From an uncultured Acetatifactor sp. (GTDB lineage: Bacteria > Bacillota > Clostridia > Lachnospirales > Lachnospiraceae), in NCBI GenBank assembly GCA_934426825.1, contig CAKRYI010000023.1, forward strand, positions 1 through 38,846: a stretch of 38,846 nt of DNA, in the 5' to 3' direction. Positions 1-7,764 of the stretch are shown here, piece after piece; the first letter of the stretch is position 1, and each line of letters begins with the position of its first letter. The position numbers and the translations under genes were made by a program. The notes under the pieces were generated by a model. The model saw only the letters and a program-made list of their open reading frames with translations, was not told where the DNA came from and made no database searches.

Positions 1-129
1 AAAATTTTTCTGTATACAATAGAATGCACGCTCCGCAAACATTCTATTGTCATGAACAAAAAGCCTACGAACATCAGATTTTATTCCCAATGTCCGAAGG
101 CTCAATAACATTAGTTGAATTTTCTCCAT
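1..129 (-). CDS. possible partial gene running off the left edge (unknown)
   Basis: Reading leftwards from an ATG at 129, all 43 codons to the window edge are open. The translation begins MEKIQLMLLSLRTLGIK and contains VRRLFVHDNRMF, a plausible mix of residues. It starts 18 bases beyond the rlmD stop on the same strand. No good ribosome binding site precedes codon 1. A GGAG lies about 12 bases before the in-frame Met at codon 7, so the start is uncertain. An 11-bp inverted repeat (16-26 and 40-50) lies inside the frame. I do not recognise the protein, and chance openness of this length in AT-rich DNA is possible. Confidence 0.3.
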   Translation of the reverse strand, partial: MEKIQLMLLSLRTLGIKSDVRRLFVHDNRMFAERAFYCIQKNF

Positions 130-147
130 CCGATAAGCCAAATTAGC

Positions 148-1863
148 CTATGATTCACTTGGAATCATCTGAAAATACTTCAACGCCTTTTCAATCGCTA
201 TTTCTTTTTCTTTTGGGCATTCCGGTTGTCCACCCTTCTCAGATTTTGGCTTATTATAGTTCTCTCTTTCTATAATTCCATGCTTCTGCTTTATCTGCGC
301 AATATACAGATTAGATACCTTCATCCCATCATTATGCTTCGCCACATATGACTTAATCTCCTCATATGTTGCTTTACTTTCCGCAGATGTCAAATCTAAC
401 TCATCAATATCAAGTGTCACATTCACATGATGCTTCGCTTCATGAAGTTTGGACAATAAACATACCGTCTCCACATGTACCGTCTGTGCGAACTGGTCTA
501 CGCCGCGGATTCTTTGAATCTCGTACCCGCCGTCGCACAGTATTTTCAAGTCCCTTGCGAGGGTGGCGGAATCGCAGCTTACATAGACAATACGCTCCGG
601 GCGCATCTGAAGCATGGTGGACAGGCAGACCGGGTCACAACCCTTGCGGGGCGGGTCCACCACGATTACGTCCGGGTGGCACTTGTCCGCCTGCTGCGGC
701 AGCACTTCCTCCGCTTTTCCTATAAAGAAGGTTGCATTTTCCACATGATTCCGTTTTGCATTTTCCCTGGCGTCCTCAATGGCTTGGGGAATGATTTCCA
801 CGCCGTACACCTGCTTTGCCTTGTCGGCAAGAAACAGGGAAATGGTGCCGATACCGCAGTAGAGGTCCCATACCGTCTCCTGCCCGGTCAGTCCCGCATA
901 CTCCAGCGCCAGACTGTACAATTTCTCAGTCTGGACAGGGTTTACCTGATAAAAAGACAGGGGGGAGATTTTGAAAGTGAGTTCATGTCCGGTAAACGGA
1001 TAACCTTCCTCTTTCATGTTGCGCACATGAATGGTATCGGATATGGTGGGTTCTCCCCATATGGTATGAATCTCCGTACCCATAATGACATTGGTTTTCT
1101 CCCTGTTAATGCTGACTGACACACTTGTCATTCCTTTGATTTGTGCCAGTTTGGCGAGTAATTCTCCCTGTCCGGGAATAAACTCCTGTTTTGCCCGTGT
1201 ATTTATCACAAGGCACACCATAATTTCTCCGCTGGTAAATCCGGTGCGGATGAGGATATGGCGAATTAGTCCCTCTCCGGTGCTTTCATCATATGCCGTA
1301 ACATGGTAGGTGCGCATATGCTCTAAAATCATTTCAAGAATCTGTTTATTCACAGGGGCGCCGAGGCAGCAGTCCGTATTGGAAATAATGCTGTGGGTTC
1401 TGCCCGCATAAAATCCGGTAATCAGGTTGTCCTCTCTGTCATATCCCACCGGATACTGTGCCTTATTGCGGTAATGAAACGGATTTTCCATTCCCACAAT
1501 CGGTTCCATGCGCATGTCCACAAATTCCGGCGAGAATCCACCGATTCGGATGAGATTATTACGAATTTTCTGTTGTTTGAACTGCAGCTGCTCTTCATAG
1601 GAAAGCGCCTGTATCTGGCAGCCTCCGCACTGTCTGTGGAACGCACACTCCGGTTTTACACGAAAAGAAGAAGGTGTCACCACCTTCTCCAGACGCGCAT
1701 AGGCATAATGTTTCTTGCTTTTCATAATTTTTGCCTGTACCGTATCTCCAATCACGGCATCCTTGACAAACAGTGTAAATCCATCCACCTTGCCAATGCC
1801 TTCCCCATCGCTTCCAATATCCTCAATCGTTACGGTAATCAGGTCATTTTTCTTGTATTCCAT
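148..1863 (-). CDS. rlmD: 23S rRNA (uracil-C5)-methyltransferase, RlmD/RlmCD (RumA) family
   Basis: SAM-dependent methyltransferase that makes 5-methyluridine in 23S rRNA. The 571-residue protein has an N-terminal TRAM domain (about 1-62). Iron-sulfur cluster cysteines are C73, C79 and C82 (CGGC), with C165/C166 as the fourth ligand. The SAM motif DLYCGIGT is at 333-340, VDPPRKGCD at 402-410, and the catalytic Cys is C430 in SCDSATLARD. The start at 1863 is chosen because AGGAGA stands 8 bases upstream; the frame stays open 17 codons further without a comparable site. Residues about 478-571 are an extra C-terminal segment not found in the classical enzyme, with IKSYVAKHN, NLYIAQIKQKHGI and YNKPKSEKG motifs. 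It is the last complete gene of an apparent htrA-like/yhaM/rlmD operon. The family is secure; the exact target uridine (U1939, U747 or both) is not readable from sequence. Confidence 0.95.
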   Translation of the reverse strand: MEYKKNDLITVTIEDIGSDGEGIGKVDGFTLFVKDAVIGDTVQAKIMKSKKHYAYARLEKVVTPSSFRVKPECAFHRQCGGCQIQALSYEEQLQFKQQKIRNNLIRIGGFSPEFVDMRMEPIVGMENPFHYRNKAQYPVGYDREDNLITGFYAGRTHSIISNTDCCLGAPVNKQILEMILEHMRTYHVTAYDESTGEGLIRHILIRTGFTSGEIMVCLVINTRAKQEFIPGQGELLAKLAQIKGMTSVSVSINREKTNVIMGTEIHTIWGEPTISDTIHVRNMKEEGYPFTGHELTFKISPLSFYQVNPVQTEKLYSLALEYAGLTGQETVWDLYCGIGTISLFLADKAKQVYGVEIIPQAIEDARENAKRNHVENATFFIGKAEEVLPQQADKCHPDVIVVDPPRKGCDPVCLSTMLQMRPERIVYVSCDSATLARDLKILCDGGYEIQRIRGVDQFAQTVHVETVCLLSKLHEAKHHVNVTLDIDELDLTSAESKATYEEIKSYVAKHNDGMKVSNLYIAQIKQKHGIIERENYNKPKSEKGGQPECPKEKEIAIEKALKYFQMIPSES

Positions 1864-1932
1864 ATGGAAATCTCTCCTGTTTTTGCTCTGCCGGCAGCTT
1901 TTTTCCCGCGGCAAAACATCAGAATTCTCTTT

Positions 1933-2877
1933 TTACAGTTTTGTTGCAATCAGATTGGACTCAAAGAGCCGGTTGTAGCCGAGCCAACCGCTGTTGTCCG
2001 CATTATTTTCCAGAATTTCCTTGAAAGTCTCCAACTTTGCGTCGGTATCGTCTGCATAATTCAGCGCCAGCGCTTCCATAATGGCAGGAATTTTCGGGGA
2101 ACCGAATTCGTATTTTCCATGGTGGGCAAGAATGCAGTGCTGTACCTGCATGAGCAAGCCCTTGGGGAATCCTTCAATGACTGCCGCATGCTCCGCAACC
2201 ATCTGGGAACCCATCACAATATGTCCGAGGAACTGTCCTTCATCGGTATAATCATTTTCCGGAAATGCGGACAATTCTTTGGTTTTTCCTATGTCGTGGC
2301 ACATAGCCGCCGTGAGAAGCAAATCTCTTTTTAAAATGGGATACGCCGTGCAGTAGTAGTCACAGAGCTTCGTAACGCTCAGTGTATGTTCCAAAAGTCC
2401 CCCCACAAATCCATGGTGAACGGTTTTTGCTGCGGAGGAACTGCGAAAAGTTTTCACAAAGGCTTCGTCTTTTACAAAAAAGCTCTCCAGAAGCTGTCGC
2501 AGGTAGGTATTTTCAATGCTCTTTATCAGTCCTAACAGTTCCTGATACATGGTGTCGATATTTTTGGAGCTGACCGGAAGATAGTCCGCAGAATTGTACT
2601 CATCTTCACGGCAGACGCGAATCCGCTTCACACTTACCTGTAAAGCACCCTGAAAATTGGTTACGTCTCCGTATACCTCTATGTAATCAAAAGTATCATA
2701 ATCTCCGATTCCCGGACTGTTGGGTTCCCACACCTTTGCGTCGATGGTTCCGGTTTTGTCCTGCAAAATCACGTTCTCATAAGGCTTTCCGTTTTTGGTG
2801 ACTGCTGCCTGTTTGTGTTTGCAGAGGTAAATATCAAATATGCGGTCTCCCTCTTTTAAATCTCTGATATATTTCAT
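1933..2877 (-). CDS. yhaM: 3'-5' exoribonuclease YhaM family (OB fold + HD domain)
   Basis: Predicted 314 residues, the same length as Bacillus YhaM. An OB-fold nucleic-acid binding domain covers about 1-95 (KYIRDLKEGDRI, LQDKTGTIDAKVW). An HD phosphohydrolase-type domain follows, with metal ligands H164 (LLEHT), H194-D195 (CHDIGK), H252/H253 and D276. YhaM enzymes degrade RNA, and possibly single-stranded DNA, from the 3' end in a metal-dependent way and take part in mRNA turnover. The start at 2877 follows a GAGGAG sequence; the frame is open further upstream but MKYIRDLK matches the family start. It lies 69 bases upstream of rlmD and 90 bases downstream of the HtrA-like gene on the same strand, consistent with one transcript. 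Confidence 0.9.
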   Translation of the reverse strand: MKYIRDLKEGDRIFDIYLCKHKQAAVTKNGKPYENVILQDKTGTIDAKVWEPNSPGIGDYDTFDYIEVYGDVTNFQGALQVSVKRIRVCREDEYNSADYLPVSSKNIDTMYQELLGLIKSIENTYLRQLLESFFVKDEAFVKTFRSSSAAKTVHHGFVGGLLEHTLSVTKLCDYYCTAYPILKRDLLLTAAMCHDIGKTKELSAFPENDYTDEGQFLGHIVMGSQMVAEHAAVIEGFPKGLLMQVQHCILAHHGKYEFGSPKIPAIMEALALNYADDTDAKLETFKEILENNADNSGWLGYNRLFESNLIATKL

Positions 2878-2967
2878 GTTACTCCTCATTTCTACACTGC
2901 TTTTTTCTGTATAAATTTTTGTCTGATTCGGCAGCGTGCGAATCGATTCCATATCAAATCAAGGGAT

Positions 2968-4317
2968 TTATTGTGCCTCTCCCAACTCGATAGCGAACTG
3001 CATTTCTTTATATTCATCCTGAGCCAGTCTCATGACGGTAAGTTTTACCGTGTCCCCCGGCTGCATCTGCAAAAGTACGGTAGTATATTCACTATAGGTA
3101 AACAGGGGATTCCCGTTGATTGCCGTCAGCACATCTCCCTGCTGGATTCCGGCAAGCATGGACGGCGAATCCATTTCCACCTCCGTCACATAAGCACCGT
3201 ACGGAACATGCAAACCCTCGTTAGCCTCTCTGGTGACATCCACTCCGCTGATTCCCAGATAAGCCATTTTCTGACCGTTTGACAGCTTTTCGATGCGTTT
3301 TTTCAACTCGGTAATTCCATAAGCCGTAATCTGGTTTTTCATGTCGGAACCGGATTTTTTATTGGTAATGACGCCGATAATCTGTCCGTTTAAATTAAAA
3401 AGAATTCCGCTTGCACTCTGGCTTCCCGCAATGTCCGTCTGGAGGAATTTGTAATTGGTGTCCGCTCCGGACTGTGGAGTGCTGACTGCTGCCACCATGC
3501 CGTAACCGATGGAACCGCCGACACCCATGGGACTTCCCAGTGCAACCACCGGCGTTCCCACCATGTTTTTACCGTTGGAGGAACCGAGTGTGGCTATTTT
3601 TATGGCATCCACATAGGTTTCTTTGCTCAATGCCTCCTGATCCACCGCAATAATGGCAAGATTGGTAGCCGCATCCAGTCCTTTTAACTGTGCCTCCACT
3701 TTTGTGCCGTTTTGAAACGTCAGTGTCAGGCTTTCCGCCCCTTTTAACGGTGTGTAGTCTGCCAAAATCAGCAGTTCTTTTCCGTTATTTGCGATAATAG
3801 CACCGTAGGACTGGTTGCTTCTCTCCTCCACATCATTAAACCAGTCGATATTGGAGGTAACGCCCGTGACCGTCACCATGTACTGATTTAATTCCGCCAC
3901 ATAATCGGACATGGCGTAATAGAGCTGCTTGTAGTTATCTTTACCAAGTGTCACGTCATTTAAAATTTCGCGAATCTGCTCTTTTTCCAAAACTACGCTA
4001 TCCGTGCTTTCGTTGGTCTGATTTGCCTGATTCTCCTGCTGCATATTGCCGGAGAGCATTTCCTCCGGTGACATTTCCTGCTGGTCCTCCGGAAAAACTA
4101 CAATCTGCGGCTTTTCCTCCGGGTACAGCCAACTGTTGATAACCGGCTCTAACACCAGAAAGGTAAAGCAGGCAATGAGTCCGAAAATCACCGCCATGGC
4201 AGCCGTGATAATGGTACGCCGCAGCAGTTTTTTCTTATTGACCGGGCGTTCCTTTATCTTTTCTATCATAAAGTCATTTTCTATTTCATCCTTTTTGTTT
4301 AATTGCGGTTCCGGCAT
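2968..4317 (-). CDS. membrane-anchored HtrA/DegP-like protein with PDZ domain, catalytic triad apparently lost
   Basis: 449 residues. A short basic cytoplasmic N-terminus is followed by one membrane helix (about 35-57), an acidic Gln/Asn-rich linker (about 68-108), a trypsin-like fold (about 145-345) and a C-terminal PDZ domain (about 350-449; YLGISGVDV, GIQQGDVLTAINGN). The fold is recognisable from VVALGSPMG, GYGMVAAVS and NLNGQIIGVI. Where active HtrA proteases have the catalytic His, this protein reads LLILADYTPL. The Asp region reads DAATNLAII, and the GNSGGP serine loop is replaced by GSQSASG (298-304). It therefore looks like a non-catalytic scaffold or sensor. The start at 4317 is preceded by GGAGG at a 5-base distance; an in-frame ATG at 4329 lacks a site. 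First gene of the minus-strand operon with yhaM and rlmD. Confidence 0.85.
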   Translation of the reverse strand: MPEPQLNKKDEIENDFMIEKIKERPVNKKKLLRRTIITAAMAVIFGLIACFTFLVLEPVINSWLYPEEKPQIVVFPEDQQEMSPEEMLSGNMQQENQANQTNESTDSVVLEKEQIREILNDVTLGKDNYKQLYYAMSDYVAELNQYMVTVTGVTSNIDWFNDVEERSNQSYGAIIANNGKELLILADYTPLKGAESLTLTFQNGTKVEAQLKGLDAATNLAIIAVDQEALSKETYVDAIKIATLGSSNGKNMVGTPVVALGSPMGVGGSIGYGMVAAVSTPQSGADTNYKFLQTDIAGSQSASGILFNLNGQIIGVITNKKSGSDMKNQITAYGITELKKRIEKLSNGQKMAYLGISGVDVTREANEGLHVPYGAYVTEVEMDSPSMLAGIQQGDVLTAINGNPLFTYSEYTTVLLQMQPGDTVKLTVMRLAQDEYKEMQFAIELGEAQ

Positions 4318-4372
4318 CTCACCCTCCATGCCCGTGCAGTTTTACGCGGGCTATTCATCCACATTTGACTTA

Positions 4373-4401
4373 AGTATATCGAATCAGACCATAAAAGTAA
4401 A
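4373..4401 (-). promoter_or_regulatory. predicted sigma-A promoter for the HtrA-like operon
   Basis: On the minus strand TTTACT (4401-4396), a 17-base spacer and TATACT (4378-4373) match a housekeeping promoter. It lies about 55 bases upstream of the HtrA-like start. Confidence 0.6.
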
Positions 4402-4438
4402 GAAAAGGAAAGAAATATCGCCTACGGATAGGGTTTTA

Positions 4439-4447
4439 TGGTATAAT
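4439..4447 (+). promoter_or_regulatory. predicted extended -10 promoter for mutS2
   Basis: TGG followed by TATAAT (4442-4447) is an extended -10 element; no clear -35 is seen. Transcription would start near 4454 and produce a leader of about 205 bases before mutS2. The promoter is divergent from the one for the HtrA-like operon. Confidence 0.5.
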
Positions 4448-4452
4448 GTAAC

Positions 4453-4507
4453 CGGCGCAAAAGAAAAGCAAGCGGCTGCGAAGCAGACATTTGCTTTTCT
4501 TGCGCCG
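4453..4507 (+). repeat. long inverted repeat in the mutS2 leader
   Basis: The arms 4453-4471 and 4491-4507 pair over 17 bases with a two-A bulge. The loop holds a smaller CTGC/GCAG stem. It begins right at the predicted mutS2 transcription start, so the RNA would open with a stable hairpin. No T-run follows, so it is not an intrinsic terminator. Confidence 0.6.
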
Positions 4508-4528
4508 TTAGCGAACGAACCGTCTGCG

Positions 4529-4614
4529 CAAGCAGACAAAAAGCGCGTAGCGCGGGGTCGTGAGCGGTCGCCAAATCCAAGCAGGCAACAAGCGCGAACG
4601 CGCGGGGTCGTGAG
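4529..4614 (+). repeat. pair of GC-rich direct repeats with small palindromes
   Basis: Two imperfect copies, 4529-4564 and 4578-4614, share CAAGCAG and end in an identical CGCGGGGTCGTGAG. Each contains a small palindrome (GCGC-GTA-GCGC; GCGCG-AA-CGCGC). A perfect GTCTGC-GCAA-GCAGAC hairpin with a GNRA tetraloop (4522-4537) overlaps the first copy. Composition is much richer in GC than the surroundings. With the upstream inverted repeat this fills the gene-free stretch 4318-4660. Confidence 0.65.
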
Positions 4615-4660
4615 TAAAATCTGCGATAACCAACATCTATATGGAGGCTTTATTCCTGAA

Positions 4661-7042
4661 ATGAACCAGAAAGTATTGAAAACTCTTGAATTTTATAAAA
4701 TCATAGACATCCTCACAGACAAGGCGGATTCCGAGCCGGGTAAGCAGTTATGCCTTAACCTCGTACCTTCCACCAGTCTGTCGGAAATCAAAACAGCACA
4801 GAGAGAGACAAGGGACGCCCTGAACCGGCTGTTTGCCAACGGCAGTACCTCTTTCGGCAACAACCGCGACCTCGGATTTTCCATGAAATCCTTGGAAATC
4901 GGCAGTGCCCTTTCCGCCGCGGAGCTTTTAAAAATAGCGGCTATGCTCGACAATGTAAACCGGATTAAGACTTACGGAAAAAAGGAACGGGAGGATACGC
5001 CGGAGGACAGTCTCAGTGAGTATTTTGAGCAGCTTACTCCACTGACACAAGTGTCAAATGAGATTTTGCGCTGTATTCTTTCCGAGGAAGAGATTGCTGA
5101 CGACGCCAGCCCGAAGTTAAAAAACATCCGCCGGAACAAACTGTTGACCAATGAGAAAATCCACAGTCAGCTTGCTTCCATGCTGAACGGTTCCTACCGC
5201 ACCTACTTGCAGGATGCGGTCATCACCATGCGCAACAACCGCTACTGTATTCCGGTCAAGGCAGAATATAAGGGACAGGTAAACGGTATGGTTCACGACC
5301 AGTCCGCCACAGGCTCCACTTTCTTTATTGAGCCTGCTGCCGTAGTCAGTCTGAACAATCAGCTAAAGGAGCTGGATTTGCAGGAACAGGAAGAAATCGG
5401 CGTCATTCTGGCAGATTTAAGTTCCCGCCTGTCCGCCCATACGGAGGAAATCACCTTAAACCAGAAGCTGATGACCAAACTGGATTTCATTTTTGCCAAG
5501 GCAAAGCTGGCGATGGATCAGAATGCCACGGAACCCATTTTTAACACAGACCACTATATTCATATCCGGAAGGGACGTCATCCTCTCCTTGATAAGAAAA
5601 AAGTGGTTCCCATTGATATTTCACTGGGAAAAGATTTTGACCTGCTGATTATCACCGGTCCCAACACGGGCGGCAAAACCGTCTCCTTAAAAACAGTGGG
5701 ACTGTTTACTTTAATGGGGCAGGCAGGTCTGCATATTCCCGCCCTGGACCGCTCTGAACTGTCTGTTTTTACGGAGGTTTATGCAGATATTGGGGATGAA
5801 CAGAGCATTGAACAGAGTTTATCCACATTCTCCTCCCATATGAAGAGCATTGTCCACATTCTGTCCCACGCGGATGAGAATTCCCTGTGCCTTTTTGACG
5901 AGCTGGGAGCCGGTACAGACCCCACCGAGGGAGCAGCGCTTGCCATCGCTATTTTAAATCATCTGCACGACCGTGGCATCCGCACCATGGCTACCACCCA
6001 TTACAGTGAGTTGAAGATTTACGCTCTTTCCACCTCCTTTGTGGAAAACGCCTGCTGTGAGTTCAGCGTGGAAACCTTGCAGCCCACTTACCGTCTGCTC
6101 ATCGGTATTCCCGGAAAGAGTAATGCCTTTGCCATTTCCTCCAAATTAGGACTGCCGGATGAAATCATAGCCGCCGCTAAGGAACAAATCAGCAAAGAGG
6201 ACGAAAGTTTTGAGGATGTAATTGCCAATCTGGAGCAGAGCCGCGTTACCATCGAAAGGGAACAGCGGGAGATTGCCGAATATAAAGAAAAAATCCGCAC
6301 CCTGCAGGAACAGCTTCAGCATAAAAATGAAAAAATCGATGCCGCAAAGGATAAGATTCTCCGGGAGGCAAACGAAAAAGCAAGAGCCATTTTGCAGGAA
6401 GCAAAAGATGTGGCGGACGAAACCATCAGCGATTTCAATAAGGTAACCGCCGGTGCCGATATTAAGGAACTGGAGAAAAAACGCCAGAAGGTTCGCGATA
6501 AAATTAACGAAAAGAACGAAAAACTTACGCTGGGAAATCCCCAGAAAAAGAATGCCGGAAAAAAGGCGCTTGACCCGAAAAAATTAAAAAAAGGGGACTC
6601 CGTCAAAATTCTGTCCATGAATTTAAAAGGTACGGTAAGCACTCTGCCGGATGCAAAAGGCAATTTGTTTGTACAATGCGGAATTATGCGGATTCAGAGT
6701 AATATAGGTGATTTAGTTCTCACGGACGAACCGACCATCACTGCTCCTTCTTTGCAGCGGAGCGGAACCGGCAAAATCAAAATGTCCAAATCTCTCTCCG
6801 TGTCCACGGAAATCAATCTGTTGGGCCGCACGGTGGACGAGGCTTTGGCAGAACTGGATAAGTATCTGGATGACGCCTATCTGGCACACCTCCCCAGTGT
6901 CCGTGTCGTTCACGGAAAGGGTACGGGTGCTCTCAGAAGCGCCATTCACAACCATTTAAAACGCCTGAAATATGTAAAGGAATACCGCTTAGGCGAATAC
7001 GGAGAAGGTGACGCAGGTGTCACTATTGTAACATTTAAATAA
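4661..7042 (+). CDS. mutS2: MutS2 family ATPase with C-terminal Smr nuclease domain
   Basis: 793 residues, normal for the family. The protein has an N-terminal MutS core/lever region and then the ATPase: Walker A ITGPNTGGKT (about 331-340), Walker B LCLFDELGAGTDPTEG and the TTHYSELK switch. A long charged coiled coil follows (about 510-625), then the Smr domain (about 717-793) with the HGKGTG motif. MutS2 proteins act in recombination suppression or in rescue of collided ribosomes, not in mismatch repair. The start at 4661 (MNQKVLKTLEFYKI) matches the family start. GGAGG stands about 13 bases upstream, slightly long. The frame is open further upstream, but that part crosses the promoter and repeats. 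The response-regulator gene follows after 18 bases, so they are probably co-transcribed. Confidence 0.95.
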   Translation: MNQKVLKTLEFYKIIDILTDKADSEPGKQLCLNLVPSTSLSEIKTAQRETRDALNRLFANGSTSFGNNRDLGFSMKSLEIGSALSAAELLKIAAMLDNVNRIKTYGKKEREDTPEDSLSEYFEQLTPLTQVSNEILRCILSEEEIADDASPKLKNIRRNKLLTNEKIHSQLASMLNGSYRTYLQDAVITMRNNRYCIPVKAEYKGQVNGMVHDQSATGSTFFIEPAAVVSLNNQLKELDLQEQEEIGVILADLSSRLSAHTEEITLNQKLMTKLDFIFAKAKLAMDQNATEPIFNTDHYIHIRKGRHPLLDKKKVVPIDISLGKDFDLLIITGPNTGGKTVSLKTVGLFTLMGQAGLHIPALDRSELSVFTEVYADIGDEQSIEQSLSTFSSHMKSIVHILSHADENSLCLFDELGAGTDPTEGAALAIAILNHLHDRGIRTMATTHYSELKIYALSTSFVENACCEFSVETLQPTYRLLIGIPGKSNAFAISSKLGLPDEIIAAAKEQISKEDESFEDVIANLEQSRVTIEREQREIAEYKEKIRTLQEQLQHKNEKIDAAKDKILREANEKARAILQEAKDVADETISDFNKVTAGADIKELEKKRQKVRDKINEKNEKLTLGNPQKKNAGKKALDPKKLKKGDSVKILSMNLKGTVSTLPDAKGNLFVQCGIMRIQSNIGDLVLTDEPTITAPSLQRSGTGKIKMSKSLSVSTEINLLGRTVDEALAELDKYLDDAYLAHLPSVRVVHGKGTGALRSAIHNHLKRLKYVKEYRLGEYGEGDAGVTIVTFK

Positions 7043-7060
7043 AACAGAAATGAGGTCACT

Positions 7061-7762
7061 ATGGTCAACAAACAAAAAATTCTGATTGTCGATGACGACA
7101 ACAACATTGCGGAACTGATTTCCCTTTATCTGACGAAGGAGTGCTTTGACACCATGATTGTCAATGACGGGGAATCCGTTATGCCCGCTTTGGAATCCTT
7201 TGAGCCGAATCTGATTTTGCTGGATTTGATGCTGCCCGGCATGGACGGTTATCAGGTCTGCCGGGAAGTGAGGGCGAAATATTCCGTTCCCATTATTATG
7301 CTTTCCGCCAAGGGCGAGGTTTTCGACAAGGTACTGGGACTGGAACTCGGCGCTGACGATTACATTGAAAAGCCCTTTGATTCCAAAGAGCTGGTGGCAC
7401 GTGCCAAAGCGGTGCTGCGCCGCTATAAGCCCGCCGGAGGCATCACGGAAAATCCCAACGACAAGTGCGTGGAATATGCCGATTTGATTATCAATCTTAC
7501 CAACTATTCCGTTATGTACATGGGACACACCGTGGATATGCCCCCCAAGGAACTGGAACTTTTATACTTTTTAGCCTCCTCTCCCAACCATGTTTTCACC
7601 AGAGAACAGCTTTTGGATCAAATCTGGGGCTACGAATATATCGGTGATACCAGAACCGTGGACGTTCACATTAAGCGCCTCCGGGAAAAAATAAAGGACC
7701 ATGCCAACTGGAAAATCACGACCATCTGGGGCATCGGCTACAAATTTGAGGTACGAAACTGA
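7061..7762 (+). CDS. OmpR/PhoB-family response regulator
   Basis: 233 residues. The receiver domain (about 5-120) has the acidic pocket DDD (11-13), phospho-acceptor D55 in LLDLMLPG, and the conserved Lys in EKPFDSKEL. A C-terminal winged-helix DNA-binding domain (about 135-230) contains TREQLLDQIWG and RTVDVHIKRLREKI. GAGGT stands before the ATG. The kinase gene begins two bases after its stop, so this is a cognate two-component pair. The stimulus and targets cannot be inferred. Confidence 0.93.
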   Translation: MVNKQKILIVDDDNNIAELISLYLTKECFDTMIVNDGESVMPALESFEPNLILLDLMLPGMDGYQVCREVRAKYSVPIIMLSAKGEVFDKVLGLELGADDYIEKPFDSKELVARAKAVLRRYKPAGGITENPNDKCVEYADLIINLTNYSVMYMGHTVDMPPKELELLYFLASSPNHVFTREQLLDQIWGYEYIGDTRTVDVHIKRLREKIKDHANWKITTIWGIGYKFEVRN

Positions 7763-7764
7763 TT

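Noticed and set aside
16..50. 11-bp inverted repeat near the left edge, downstream of rlmD
   Set aside because: No T-run follows on either strand, so it is not a convincing terminator. It also lies in an open reading frame, and nothing else about it can be supported.
1393..2334. 313-codon open frame on the plus strand opposite rlmD/yhaM
   Set aside because: Antisense to two well-supported genes, no ribosome site and no family-like sequence.
4046..4660. 205-codon N-terminal extension of the mutS2 reading frame
   Set aside because: It runs antisense through the HtrA-like gene, its promoter and the repeat region, while MutS2 homology and length fit a start at 4661.
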